Below, piece by piece: positions 14,820-24,415 of a stretch of DNA of 64,000 bases. How positions within the stretch are numbered: the stretch's first letter is position 1; each line of letters begins with the position of its first letter. Under the pieces are notes generated by a model. That model was given only the letters and a program-made list of their open reading frames with translations, did no database searches and was not told the origin of the DNA. Source of the DNA: Mesorhizobium sp. (GTDB lineage: Bacteria; Pseudomonadota; Alphaproteobacteria; Rhizobiales; Rhizobiaceae); contig NZ_JANINM010000482.1 of NCBI RefSeq assembly GCF_024509055.1, positions 1 through 64,000 of the forward strand. The letters are read 5' to 3'. The translations under genes and the position numbers were made by a program.

Positions 14820-17804
14820 ATGACCTATTTCACTACCGCTCAAGGCGAAGGAATCTTCCTTAACCTCGATCATGTTGATCTTCGAGAAGACGGCACCGCA
14901 GACTTCTCGGACGAGGAAGCGAAGGCGCTCAAGCTTATCAAATCGATCGCAAATTCGCGGCCGCTAACTTCGGATCACCTCGCGGCGGTCGACCTTATCT
15001 TCGACAAGGGGATATGCATCTCACCGTACACGATCTTCAAGCTGCCGCTCCATCGCGACGTCTGCAGACACTTGAATGAAACCTCAGTGCCTGGCTGCGA
15101 GTTGCGCTTGGCGCTGGAAGCCGCGGGAGCCTTTGCGTTCCTCGATGGAGTGAACAAAAGGCAGGAATCGCAAGCAATTCTGGAGCGTATACTTGCGGTG
15201 TTCACCGTATCCACTATTGGACTTCAGACCATTAGCGATGCGCCACCAGACTTTGTTCATGCTATTGTCGATTTCTTCCGGTCGAGTGATGGGCTGGATT
15301 GGAACCGGGAGGTGCTGAAGGCTAACAACGTCGCTCGGCAGTGCGTTTCAAACGTTGTCGTGGGCATGGCCAAGGTCTTCAATGACCCCACCCTCACCAA
15401 CAAAGCGCGTAAATACAAAAAAGCACGTAAATACAAGGATGGCGCTGCCGGAAACAACCCGGGCTGGTACGCATTTCAACGTTCGAACGATATCCTTGAT
15501 CAGGAACTTCTAGGCCTTTCTCAAGATTTCTTCGAGGACACACGCATGAGGCCCGGTCTTGTGCAGTCGGCAATAATCAATGTCGCGTCCTGGATGAAGC
15601 AAACCTGCCCGAATGAGAAGGTTCGCGATGTCATCCTGTCCGCTAGTCGCGCCGAGTCTTTCAGTTCATTTCTGGCGAAGAAAAGCGGAGCCACGGCAGG
15701 CAGCAGTCACATGCTCAGCATGCTGCAAGCAGCGCGGAAGCTATCGCTGAGCATCAGCGAGAAACTGGCTGAATACGTTGGCGACAGGGTCCAGTTTGAC
15801 CTTGTGTCCGAGAAGGAAGTCAACAAGGTCAAGAACGAGGTCAAGAGACGCACCAAGCCCAGCAGCGTGCGCTCCCGACCCTTGCCCGAGAAATTGATCC
15901 CGATCATGAGAGAGATCCTTGAAGAAGGTTCCGAAGGTTGGCCCGGGAAAAACTTCAGGGTCGACGTCACCGTCGATGGTTCGGTCGAAAATATCCATTG
16001 CCCTGTCATTCCCTCGCTATTCAGGGTGATGCTGGACATACCACTTCGCATGGGACAGATCCGGCGGCTCGACAGCGGCGAGGGAGACGTTCGCCATTTC
16101 AATGGCGAGAAAATGGAGTGGGAGGACAACAATGGTCCATTGGCTGGATATTGGGCGGATCAAGCCGGCGTATCCCGGGAAGGCTTCGCGACGCGGGGTT
16201 ACGCGATTGAGATCGACGATGAAATAAAACCCGTAACCGGCATCTGGGTGAACACCAATAAGACCGGAGCGCCGTTCGCTATGCCTTGGCACGTGCCCAA
16301 CGTATTAAGAATCTTGTGGGACGTCCGTAGATGGCAAGACAGGTATAATCCGATCTCAGCACCAGTTGGTCCTCAATTATATCTGGATGATCCTGAAAAA
16401 TATCCGGCTTCAACCAAGGAAAGAATGCCGAAGATTTTTCCAATTGGCCGTTTGTTTCCGAGTCGGTACCGCCGGACCCAGGGCCGTATAGTAACCGGTG
16501 GTGAAATACACCATGCGTGGTGTTCAATTCTCTTTGAGATACAACGTCGCTGGAATGCGCAGCATCCAGGAAACCCGGTGACGCTGGCGGAGATCCATCC
16601 GAAGACAAAGCAAGCTTGGCGGCCCCGCTACAGAATCCATGGGTTGCGGGTCCGGGGCCTGACAAACCTTCGGCGCGGTGGAATGCCACTAGATTTGTTG
16701 ATGAAATTCATCGCAGGTCACGCGTCCCTTGCCATGACGATCTCTTACATTACGCCGAGTCCGTCAGAAATAGCCGATATGGTCGATAAGGCCGCTGCGA
16801 GGGCAGAGACGCAGCGCGCGTTTATTGACGATTTGAAGCGGATGGAAGTCGACGAAGCGCTTAAACGAACCGTTTCGCTGTCGCCATCGGCGGCCCGCTC
16901 GGCGATAAAGTCTGGAGCGCAGTTCGAATTTTGCAACGTCGCTATCGGGGTATGCCCGTATGATGGATCGCGTTGTAGCGATGGCGGAGACCTGATCCGG
17001 AAAGACGACAGCCAGGGTGTTTCAAAGGGGGTATATGGACCAGTTGAACCTCGAAATTGCGTGATGTGCAGGCACTTTCTTTCAGGGCCGGCGTGGCTAT
17101 CCGAGCTCATGGCTTACGGTACCAAGCTCTGCGAGCGCATGAGTTACTTGGCAGAAGAGGGAAATAAAATCAATCAGCTTGCCGCGCAATACGATGAGGC
17201 GCGAAGAGACGGGTCGATTAGCGTTGCGGAGTACGAGAACCACTGGGATGATCTCGGTGCAAGCATGCAACAAGTGAAAAATGAGCAAGAAAGGTTGTGC
17301 GCCGCTATATTTAATGTAGAGGTTCTGTCAAACGCCAGCATTAAACTTATCAACGATATCCCGAATAACGATTCTGGCTTGATGCTTGTCGCGAACAGCC
17401 GTTCTTCCTTTGTCGAATACCGGGAAATCACCGAGTACGAACAGGCGGTGCGCATTATCGCTGCAGGCCGGATATACCCGATTCTCGGCGACGAACGGGT
17501 CGAGCGGAAGCGCAATGACTACTCGGAGCTAATGATGTGGAATTCCGGCATGGTGCCTCCCCGGATGGTTACCAAGGCCAGTCCTTGGCATTTGCAGAGG
17601 GCGATGGACCAGTACGCCCTCTTTATAGCCTCGAGGGCATCGCGCGCAGAGATCGAAGGCCTGATCGATGGATCCATGCAGTTGCGCGATCTCGGGTTTG
17701 AGGAGCAGGTTGAAAGTCTATTCAATGCCGCCCTTGGCGAGCCGATCCACCTTTCGGGGGTGGCGCGGCAACACAGCTCTGCAGCCTTGGAGGGGGCGGT
17801 CTAA
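14820..17804 (+). CDS. Large recombinase with Cys-rich tail, second gene of the trio (GmtZ / VPA1269-like)
   Basis: A 994-aa protein from the ATG at 14820, which follows AGGAGACGAACA; the longer track start lacks such a signal. The N-terminal 380 residues are unassigned. A tyrosine-recombinase-like core follows: Arg in PLRMGQIRRLD (about residue 409), HGLRVRGL (about 605), GHASLAMTISYI with the Tyr near residue 643. After it come cysteine clusters CNVAIGVCPYDGSRCSDGG (about 704-722) and CVMC (about 746), likely a zinc-binding module, then about 245 mostly helical residues. This layout matches what I know as the VPA1269 family, renamed GmtZ. Its stop overlaps the next start. Confidence 0.75.
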   Translation: MTYFTTAQGEGIFLNLDHVDLREDGTADFSDEEAKALKLIKSIANSRPLTSDHLAAVDLIFDKGICISPYTIFKLPLHRDVCRHLNETSVPGCELRLALEAAGAFAFLDGVNKRQESQAILERILAVFTVSTIGLQTISDAPPDFVHAIVDFFRSSDGLDWNREVLKANNVARQCVSNVVVGMAKVFNDPTLTNKARKYKKARKYKDGAAGNNPGWYAFQRSNDILDQELLGLSQDFFEDTRMRPGLVQSAIINVASWMKQTCPNEKVRDVILSASRAESFSSFLAKKSGATAGSSHMLSMLQAARKLSLSISEKLAEYVGDRVQFDLVSEKEVNKVKNEVKRRTKPSSVRSRPLPEKLIPIMREILEEGSEGWPGKNFRVDVTVDGSVENIHCPVIPSLFRVMLDIPLRMGQIRRLDSGEGDVRHFNGEKMEWEDNNGPLAGYWADQAGVSREGFATRGYAIEIDDEIKPVTGIWVNTNKTGAPFAMPWHVPNVLRILWDVRRWQDRYNPISAPVGPQLYLDDPEKYPASTKERMPKIFPIGRLFPSRYRRTQGRIVTGGEIHHAWCSILFEIQRRWNAQHPGNPVTLAEIHPKTKQAWRPRYRIHGLRVRGLTNLRRGGMPLDLLMKFIAGHASLAMTISYITPSPSEIADMVDKAAARAETQRAFIDDLKRMEVDEALKRTVSLSPSAARSAIKSGAQFEFCNVAIGVCPYDGSRCSDGGDLIRKDDSQGVSKGVYGPVEPRNCVMCRHFLSGPAWLSELMAYGTKLCERMSYLAEEGNKINQLAAQYDEARRDGSISVAEYENHWDDLGASMQQVKNEQERLCAAIFNVEVLSNASIKLINDIPNNDSGLMLVANSRSSFVEYREITEYEQAVRIIAAGRIYPILGDERVERKRNDYSELMMWNSGMVPPRMVTKASPWHLQRAMDQYALFIASRASRAEIEGLIDGSMQLRDLGFEEQVESLFNAALGEPIHLSGVARQHSSAALEGAV

Positions 17805-18484
17805 TGCCCTCCAGGATCGGCTCCATCATTGCAATTGCGGATATGAAGTCGGCAGGCATCCTTGACGCTTTGCCCGACGGCCGTAAGGCAAAATCCAGCA
17901 TGGAAGGCATCAATGAAATCTGCAGGGCACTGCTTTTGAGAAGGACACCCTTGTGCCCCACTGCAAAACTCGTGGCGGAAGAGGGTCGCAAAGGAAATCC
18001 GCACTTCCCACTCGAGCGGACGATCTTCAACTCCTACAGTAAGGTGGTCAGGATCTGGAAGAAAGCATATTACGATGTAATGAACATCGATGCCGACGCT
18101 CCTATCGATGAAAACGAGGTCGAAAGGATCGATACGTCTGTGATGGAGCCATCGACGGGCGATCTGGTGGACAGGTTGAAGGAGATCGTTTCGGAGCTCC
18201 TGCAGCGCTGCAACGTGTTGAAGCGGATCATCGACGAGGGCGTTCCCGTGCCGGCCGGCGGCCTCCCGGAGGGCATAGGCGCTGACGAGATCATGGCTAG
18301 ACTAAAGGACTGGCTTCAGTCGCTTTACAGTAGTGGTTTCGACCTAAGCGACCTAGGGCTGAAGGTCAGCCGCAAGACGCCGCCCGGAACGAGGATAATG
18401 GGCGGTCCTCTCCTCGACGAATTGAGGACGTTCATCGAGGATTACGAGCGCGTTCAGAAGACACGAAGAGCGAGAAACGACTAG
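17804..18484 (+). CDS. Third gene of the trio (GmtX-like, 226 aa)
   Basis: A 226-aa protein whose ATG overlaps the stop of the large recombinase (tAATGc), so expression is coupled. Residues about 30-90 (SSMEGINEICRALLLR...FPLERTIFNSYSKVVRIWKKAYYD) have the helix-turn-helix-like pattern of small partner proteins of recombinase trios, with the TIFN...Y..vvriW core resembling GmtX. The middle part (about 115-150) is a probable coiled coil. It probably assists or directs the recombinases. Assignment depends more on context than on sequence. Confidence 0.65.
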   Translation: MPSRIGSIIAIADMKSAGILDALPDGRKAKSSMEGINEICRALLLRRTPLCPTAKLVAEEGRKGNPHFPLERTIFNSYSKVVRIWKKAYYDVMNIDADAPIDENEVERIDTSVMEPSTGDLVDRLKEIVSELLQRCNVLKRIIDEGVPVPAGGLPEGIGADEIMARLKDWLQSLYSSGFDLSDLGLKVSRKTPPGTRIMGGPLLDELRTFIEDYERVQKTRRARND

Positions 18485-18564
18485 AAGGCCGGACGACTCT
18501 CGGTTGCATTCTTTGCTACGTTTCTGAAAACAGTTGGCGCGCGCATTGCCGACATTTTGAGATA

Positions 18565-18597
18565 GCCGCCGATGTGCTGGGAGGCGACATCGGCGGC
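18565..18597. repeat. Inverted repeat with 11-bp arms after the trio
   Basis: GCCGCCGATGT and ACATCGGCGGC are perfect inverted repeats separated by 11 nt, 80 bp after the trio and 40 bp before the tRNA 3' end. No T-tract follows. It could be a Rho-type transcript end for the trio or a recombinase-binding site at the element boundary. Confidence 0.5.
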
Positions 18598-18636
18598 GCG
18601 GCCTTCGAACGCCGCACACTATTGTCGGTGCGTAAT

Positions 18637-18933
18637 TGGTGTCCACGGCAGGATTTGAACCTGCGACCCCAGGATTCATACCACTTCGGCTTTCGCCGCC
18701 GCTTCCGCGTTCGTGGTCTGGACTGTCCCTTCACCATTGGCCAAGGCCGTTAGGTGCTGCCCATCCAGTCTCTACACCTTCACCGGAATATTCCGGAGCT
18801 TGGCTCGGGATTGGCATGCTGAGAGTTCAGCGAAGCGTTCCCCGAATTTGAGCAGATCGGTTGTACCGTTTCCGAATTACAACCCCCAATTGTTTCAGGA
18901 ATCCTGTGCTCTATCCAACTGAGCTACGTGGAC
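18637..18933 (-). tRNA. tRNA-Arg(CCU), interrupted by a group I intron
   Basis: Exon 1 is 18933-18897 and exon 2 is 18676-18637. Joined, they give a 77-nt tRNA with acceptor GTCCACG/CGTGGAC, D stem GCTC/GAGC, anticodon stem CAGGA/TCCTG, loop TTCCTAA with anticodon CCT, T arm GCAGG-TTCAAAT-CCTGC, discriminator A and an encoded CCA. All stems pair perfectly once the 220-nt insert is removed. It reads AGG codons. It is the neighbour of the recombinase trio, so it is the natural candidate for an integration target or passive boundary. Confidence 0.93.
18677..18896 (-). ncRNA. Group I intron (IC3-like) in tRNA-Arg(CCU)
   Basis: A 220-nt intron inserted between U36 of the anticodon and A37. The upstream exon ends in U and the intron ends in G, the two invariants of group I splicing. 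The guide GGGGGUU near the intron start can pair with exon GGAUUCCU to form P1. Core pieces are visible: a P2 hairpin GGUUGUA/UACAACC, a P4-P6 region ending CAAUCCCGAGCCAAGC, the GGUGUAGAGACU element of P7, its partner CAGUCCAGACC, and a GGCGAAAGCC P9 hairpin. There is no ORF inside. Such introns in the same tRNA are known from Agrobacterium. Confidence 0.92.
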
Positions 18934-19023
18934 GTTCTCCTTCTAGCGAGGAGGGCGTCGTACCCGATGCGCCCGAAAATATCAATTGACCCAAACTGGT
19001 AAAGTTACCGCACCTCGAAACCC

Positions 19024-19100
19024 TGGTGGTGGCTGGAATTCCCCCAGATCGGTAACTCTTTCCCCCTTAGAGGCGCTCTATCCTACTGAGCTACGGGACC
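19024..19100 (-). pseudogene. Degenerate tRNA-like sequence (77 nt)
   Basis: On the minus strand the 77-nt stretch starts GGTCCCGTAGCTCAGTAGGATAGAGC style, with an intact D arm (GCTC/GAGC) and ends in CCA. The anticodon arm and the T loop do not fold properly (no T33, no TTCRA loop) and only about four acceptor pairs form. It looks like a decayed tRNA, perhaps once tRNA-Arg, lying 90 bp upstream of the intron-containing tRNA-Arg. A covariance-model search would settle whether it is functional. Confidence 0.4.
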
Positions 19101-19194
19101 ACGCGGCCCGACACATAGCCGCTTCGGACCGGTTCGCCAAGAGGCGCGTATGGCGCCGGGGCAAATCGCTCCGGCGCCTCGGTGCATTTGGACG

Positions 19195-20358
19195 TCAGGC
19201 GGCGAGCGCCGTTTCCGCCAGCCTCACCCAGTAACTCATGCCGTGCGGGATGACCTCGTCGTTGAAGTCGTAGGCGGGATGGTGCAGGCCGGCTGAATCG
19301 CCATTGCCGATGAAGATGAAGGCGCCGGGCCTCGCCTCCAGCATGTAGGAAAAGTCCTCGCCGCCCATCACCGGCTGGATGGCGCGGTGGACCTGCGCGT
19401 CGCCGGCAACGTCGGCGGCGATATCGCTGGCAAAGATCGTCTCTTCCGGATGGTTGAAGGTGACGGGGTAATTGGCGTCGTAGTCGACCTCGATCGACGC
19501 GCCGAAGGCAGTGGCCAAGCCCGCGCAAAGCGCGCGGATGCGCTCTTCAGACTTCTTGGCCACTTCCTTCTTCAGCGTGCGCACGGTGCCGCAAATCTCG
19601 GCGCTTTCGGGGATCACATTATAGGCGTCGCCGGCGTGGAATTTGGTGACAGACACCACCACGGCCTCGACGGGATCGGTGCTGCGCGAGGCGATGGTCT
19701 GCAGTGCACCGACCAGCTGGCTGGTGATGACGATCGGGTCGATTGTGCCATGCGGCATCGCCGCATGCCCTCCGCGGCCCTTGACGGTGATGGTGAACTC
19801 GGCGGTCGCGGCCATGATCGGGCCGGGCTTGATGGCGAATTGGCCGACCGGGAGCCCCGGCATGTTGTGCATGCCGAATACCCTGGAAATGCCGAAGCGC
19901 TCCATCATGCCGTCCTTGACCATTTCATTGCCGCCGCCGCCGCCTTCCTCGGCCGGCTGGAAGATGACGGCAACGGCGCCGGCGAAGTTGCGGGTCTCGG
20001 CCAGGTATTTGGCGGCGCCGAGCAGCATCGCGGTATGGCCGTCATGGCCGCAGGCGTGCATCTTGCCGGATACCGTCGAGGCCCAGGGCTTGCCAGTGAT
20101 CTCCTCGATCGGCAGCGCGTCCATGTCCGCGCGCAGCCCGATGGTCGCGCCATCGCCCTTGCGGCCGCGGATGATGCCGACGACGCCCGTCTTGCCGAGA
20201 CCTGTCACCACCTCGTCGCAGCCGAAGGCCTTGAGCTTGTCGGTGACGAAGGCGGCGGTCTTGAAAACATCGAAGTTCAGCTCCGGTGTCTGGTGCAGAT
20301 GTCGTCGCCAGCCAGCAACTTCTTCCTGCATTTCCGCGGCGCGGTTCAAAATCGGCAT
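19195..20358 (-). CDS. M20-family amidohydrolase (hippurate hydrolase/N-acyl amino acid hydrolase type)
   Basis: A 387-aa dizinc hydrolase of the AbgA/HipO group. Metal-site motifs are present: GLRADMDALP (about residue 74), KMHACGHDGHTAMLLG (about 98-113), PAEEGGGG (about 134) and the HNMPGLPVG loop. The dimerisation domain insertion begins near VKGRGGHAAMP. The enzyme cleaves N-acyl or amide bonds, for example of hippurate or indole-amino acid conjugates; the natural substrate cannot be read from sequence. Length is normal for the family. It stands alone on the minus strand. Confidence 0.9.
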   Translation of the reverse strand: MPILNRAAEMQEEVAGWRRHLHQTPELNFDVFKTAAFVTDKLKAFGCDEVVTGLGKTGVVGIIRGRKGDGATIGLRADMDALPIEEITGKPWASTVSGKMHACGHDGHTAMLLGAAKYLAETRNFAGAVAVIFQPAEEGGGGGNEMVKDGMMERFGISRVFGMHNMPGLPVGQFAIKPGPIMAATAEFTITVKGRGGHAAMPHGTIDPIVITSQLVGALQTIASRSTDPVEAVVVSVTKFHAGDAYNVIPESAEICGTVRTLKKEVAKKSEERIRALCAGLATAFGASIEVDYDANYPVTFNHPEETIFASDIAADVAGDAQVHRAIQPVMGGEDFSYMLEARPGAFIFIGNGDSAGLHHPAYDFNDEVIPHGMSYWVRLAETALAA

Positions 20359-20572
20359 TTGGCGTCCATTTCTTCGTTGGGGGCAGGCGGTTCAGATCCG
20401 CCGCTCGTCAATTGTGATTGGCCTGTGTTTTGCCATTTTGGCGTCACATAGGATAAATAGCACCGCAACAATGCGATCCGGGTTGAGGGTCGGAGCGCAT
20501 TTGCTGGCCATGGGTAACCAAATCTTACGGAGCCAGCGGCGATTACGGCAAGAGGCGATTTCGGAATAGATC

Positions 20573-21748
20573 ATGCGGCATAGGCATTTCCTCAACCTGT
20601 TGCTGGCGGGCGCGCTGGCGTTGCCGGTGCTTGCGGGCGCCGCTCGCGCCAATCCGGTGGTGCTGTTCGACCTCAAGAGCGGCCAGATTCTGGAGCACCA
20701 GGACGCCTTCAAGCGCTGGTATCCGGCATCGCTCAGCAAGCTGATGACCGCCTATGTCGCGTTCCGGGCGATTGCCGCCGGCGAGGTGGCGCTCGATTCG
20801 CCGATCAAGGTGACAAAGCATTCGGCGGGCGAGCCGCCGAGCAAGATGGGCTTCAAGCCCGGCTCGGTCATGCGGCTCGACAATGCGCTGAAGATGATGC
20901 TGGTCAAATCTGCCAACGACATCGCCATGGCCGTTGGCGAGAATGTCGGTGGGTCGCAGGCGGCATTCGCCGATCGCATGAACGCCGAGGCCGCCCGGCT
21001 CGGCATGACCGGAACGCATTTCGTCAACCCGAACGGGCTCTTTTCGCCCGATCAGTATTCGACCGCGCGCGATCTCGCCGTGCTGGTGACGGCGCTTCGC
21101 AACGACTTCCCGCAATATGCTTCCTGGTTCTCGATCGAAGGGCTTGCCGTCGGCAAGAAGGCGATTCCGAACTACAACCTGCTGATTGGCCGCTATCCCG
21201 GCGCGGACGGCATGAAGACCGGCTTTGTCTGCAATTCGGGCTTCAACATGATCGGTTCCGCCACGCGCAACGGCCGCACGCTGGTTGCCGTGGTGCTTGG
21301 CGAGAAATCCGCCGTCAGCCGCGCCGAGGCGGCGGCGAAGCTGCTCGACCAGGGGTTCGACACCCCGGCCGCCGGCTCGACGACGCTCGCGGCGCTCAAG
21401 CCCTATGGCGATACGCTGTCGCCCAACGACCTGCATGACGAGATCTGCAAGAAGAAGGCGACCGACGAGGAGCAGTCCGAGGCCGCGCCGACCGTGGCGC
21501 CGAAGGACAAGCCCAAATCCCCCTATCAGGTGAAGCTCGATCATCCGACGCTGGTCGCGGTCGGTCTGGGCGGCGCCACCGGGCCCGCGCCCAAGGCCTT
21601 CATCGACCAGGTCAACCAGAATTACGCCGACGTGCCGCTGCCGAGCTGGCGTCCCGACAAGCCGGCGCCGACCGGCGCCGAGCCGCTGGCCACCGGAACT
21701 GCGGCAGCCGCCGCGCAGGGCGACCAGCCCGTCAAGGGCGCCAACTAG
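20573..21748 (+). CDS. D-alanyl-D-alanine carboxypeptidase (DacF/PBP5-6 type)
   Basis: A 391-aa serine-type low-molecular-weight PBP. A signal peptide covers about residues 1-25 (FLNLLLAGALALPVLAGAARA). The three S11 motifs are present: SLSK (about residue 46), SAN in VKSANDIAMAVGE (about 104) and KTG in GMKTGFVC (about 214). It removes the terminal D-Ala from peptidoglycan pentapeptides in the periplasm. The C-terminal Pro/Ala-rich tail (after about residue 300) differs from the usual PBP5 membrane anchor. The CobW-type GTPase follows two bases downstream. Confidence 0.9.
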   Translation: MRHRHFLNLLLAGALALPVLAGAARANPVVLFDLKSGQILEHQDAFKRWYPASLSKLMTAYVAFRAIAAGEVALDSPIKVTKHSAGEPPSKMGFKPGSVMRLDNALKMMLVKSANDIAMAVGENVGGSQAAFADRMNAEAARLGMTGTHFVNPNGLFSPDQYSTARDLAVLVTALRNDFPQYASWFSIEGLAVGKKAIPNYNLLIGRYPGADGMKTGFVCNSGFNMIGSATRNGRTLVAVVLGEKSAVSRAEAAAKLLDQGFDTPAAGSTTLAALKPYGDTLSPNDLHDEICKKKATDEEQSEAAPTVAPKDKPKSPYQVKLDHPTLVAVGLGGATGPAPKAFIDQVNQNYADVPLPSWRPDKPAPTGAEPLATGTAAAAAQGDQPVKGAN

Positions 21749-21750
21749 GG

Positions 21751-22860
<1,110 letters not shown>

Positions 22861-22877
22861 GGCGAAACCTGGAAGGT

Positions 22878-23117
22878 TCAGGCCGCGCCGCGCTCGACCA
22901 GGAAACGATGTCCGCCGGCGACAGACGCCGTCTCTATCAACTGGTGGCCTGCATCGGCGCAGAAGGCTGGAATGTCGATGACCGCCAGCGGGTCGGTGGT
23001 TTCGAGCCAGAGCAGGGTGCCTGGCCGCATCGCCGCCAGCCGCTTGCGGGCTTTCAGCACCGGCAAGGGGCAGTTCAGTCCTTTGAGATCGTAGACGGCG
23101 GCGGGCTTGTCGGCCAA
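22878..23117 (-). CDS. TusA-like sulfurtransferase (79 aa, TTG start)
   Basis: A 79-aa protein with the TusA/SirA signature YDLKGLNCPLPVLKARKRL, in which Cys carries the persulfide, and a C-terminal GHRFLVERG strand. TusA proteins hand sulfur to tRNA thiolation or molybdenum cofactor pathways; this short alphaproteobacterial type is often annotated only as sulfurtransferase TusA family. The only start in frame after the upstream stop is a TTG 9 bp after the end of the L,D-transpeptidase gene. The track shows it as the tail of a longer false ORF. Confidence 0.8.
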   Translation of the reverse strand: MADKPAAVYDLKGLNCPLPVLKARKRLAAMRPGTLLWLETTDPLAVIDIPAFCADAGHQLIETASVAGGHRFLVERGAA

Positions 23118-23125
23118 GACTGGTC

Positions 23126-24415
23126 TCAGCCGCCGAACATGCCGAGCAGCTTCTTCTTCAGCTTCGACACAGTGCCTTCGTCGGTGTTCGCCGCCTGTGT
23201 CTCGACCGCCGGTGCGGCGGGCGCAGCACCCGCGGTCACAACCGGCTGCTGGGCTGCCTTCTTGGCGGCTTCCTTCTCCGCCAGCGCCTGCGCCTTGGCG
23301 GCTTCCTTGGCGGCCTTGGCAGCCTCGATCGCGGCGAGCCGCTGCTCCTCGGCCTTGCGCTTGGCTTCCTTTTCGGCGTCGAGGGCCGCCATCTTTCGGC
23401 CGAGCGGGGAATCGATGCGGCCCATGCGCACCGTCTCGGTCACCGAGCCGTCGGCATTCATCGACGGCGGATCGATCGGCACACGCTCGCCGCGGGCGCG
23501 GCGCTTCGACCAATCGGAGACGATGCTCGCTTCTTTGATGCCGGCTATGGTCGGCTTCGGCGGCGGCGTGCTCGACCTTATGGCAGAGTTGAACGCCGCG
23601 TCGTAGCTCTTCTCATAGTCGGTATAGGCAGTCTTCAGCGAATCCGGCTGTGTCGTTGCCGGGCAGGGGCCGGTCGGATCGAAAGTCGTGCCGTCAGGCG
23701 CAACCTGGTTGAAAACGTAGCGCTTCTCGCAGACGTCGACCTTCGGCGGTACCTTGGTGATCTCGAAATTGTCGTAGCCGACCTTCAGCATCTTCCAGAA
23801 CTCGTAGTTCGGGTCGTTGCGATAGCGCGCCATGTTGGCGGCGGTCATGCGGAACGGGAAGGCCTGGATCTGGAACTCGGTCTGGCCGCCCTGGAACGCA
23901 TCGCGGCCGAAGGCGTAGATCTGCTCGATCTGCGCGTCGGTCATCGAATAGCAGCCCGATGACGAGCACGCGCCGTGCACCATCAGGTTCTGACCCGTGC
24001 GGCCGTTGGCGCGGTCATAGGCGTTGGGGAAGCCGATGTTGAAGGAAAGATGGTAGTTCGATCGCGGATTCATCTGCGAAGGACGCACCGTGTAGAAGCC
24101 TTCCGGCGCCTGGCGGTCGCCCTCGGTGTATTTGGGTCCGAGCTTGCCCGACCATTTGCAGATGTCGTAGGTGGCGACGAGATCGTAGCGGCCGTTGGTC
24201 TTGGCCTTCCAGATCTCCAGCTTGCCTTCTTCCTTGAAGATGCGCGCCATTACCGACGAGGTGCGCACCATGCCCTTTGCCCTCATGTCGGCAAGGATCT
24301 TGTCGGGCAACGGCTTGTTGGCCTCCGGCGCGAAATCCTTCATCGACGAATCATTGCAGCCGGCAACGCCGATGGCAGCGATCAGGACTCCGGTGCGGGC
24401 AAGCTTGGCAAACAT
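23126..24415 (-). CDS. L,D-transpeptidase family lipoprotein (YafK-like)
   Basis: 429 aa from the Met that begins the signal MFAKLARTGVLIAAIGVAGC; the Cys in VAGC is a good lipobox, so the protein is probably anchored to a membrane. The track start 22 codons earlier lacks a signal peptide. The YkuD-type catalytic motif is HGACSSSGCYSM (about residues 165-176), with Cys as nucleophile for peptidoglycan crosslinking or lipoprotein attachment. The C-terminal 100 residues are a low-complexity Ala/Lys/Glu helix. The TusA-like gene follows 9 bp downstream. Confidence 0.82.
   Translation of the reverse strand: MFAKLARTGVLIAAIGVAGCNDSSMKDFAPEANKPLPDKILADMRAKGMVRTSSVMARIFKEEGKLEIWKAKTNGRYDLVATYDICKWSGKLGPKYTEGDRQAPEGFYTVRPSQMNPRSNYHLSFNIGFPNAYDRANGRTGQNLMVHGACSSSGCYSMTDAQIEQIYAFGRDAFQGGQTEFQIQAFPFRMTAANMARYRNDPNYEFWKMLKVGYDNFEITKVPPKVDVCEKRYVFNQVAPDGTTFDPTGPCPATTQPDSLKTAYTDYEKSYDAAFNSAIRSSTPPPKPTIAGIKEASIVSDWSKRRARGERVPIDPPSMNADGSVTETVRMGRIDSPLGRKMAALDAEKEAKRKAEEQRLAAIEAAKAAKEAAKAQALAEKEAAKKAAQQPVVTAGAAPAAPAVETQAANTDEGTVSKLKKKLLGMFGG

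Larger units (their letters stand above)
1413..18636. mobile_element. Probable integrated element carrying a recombinase trio next to tRNA-Arg(CCU); left end uncertain
   Basis: Between the AraC regulator and the tRNA-Arg gene nearly all genes are short, hypothetical or phage/plasmid-like, there are truncated and possibly frameshifted genes, and three recombinase-type genes fill the right end. This is the organisation of a tRNA-proximal integrative element. The right limit is placed at the tRNA 3' end because the trio stops about 150 bp before it. The left limit is a guess set at the inverted repeat; I could not find a direct repeat of the tRNA 3' end near the left side, so no att pair is claimed. 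Confidence 0.5.
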
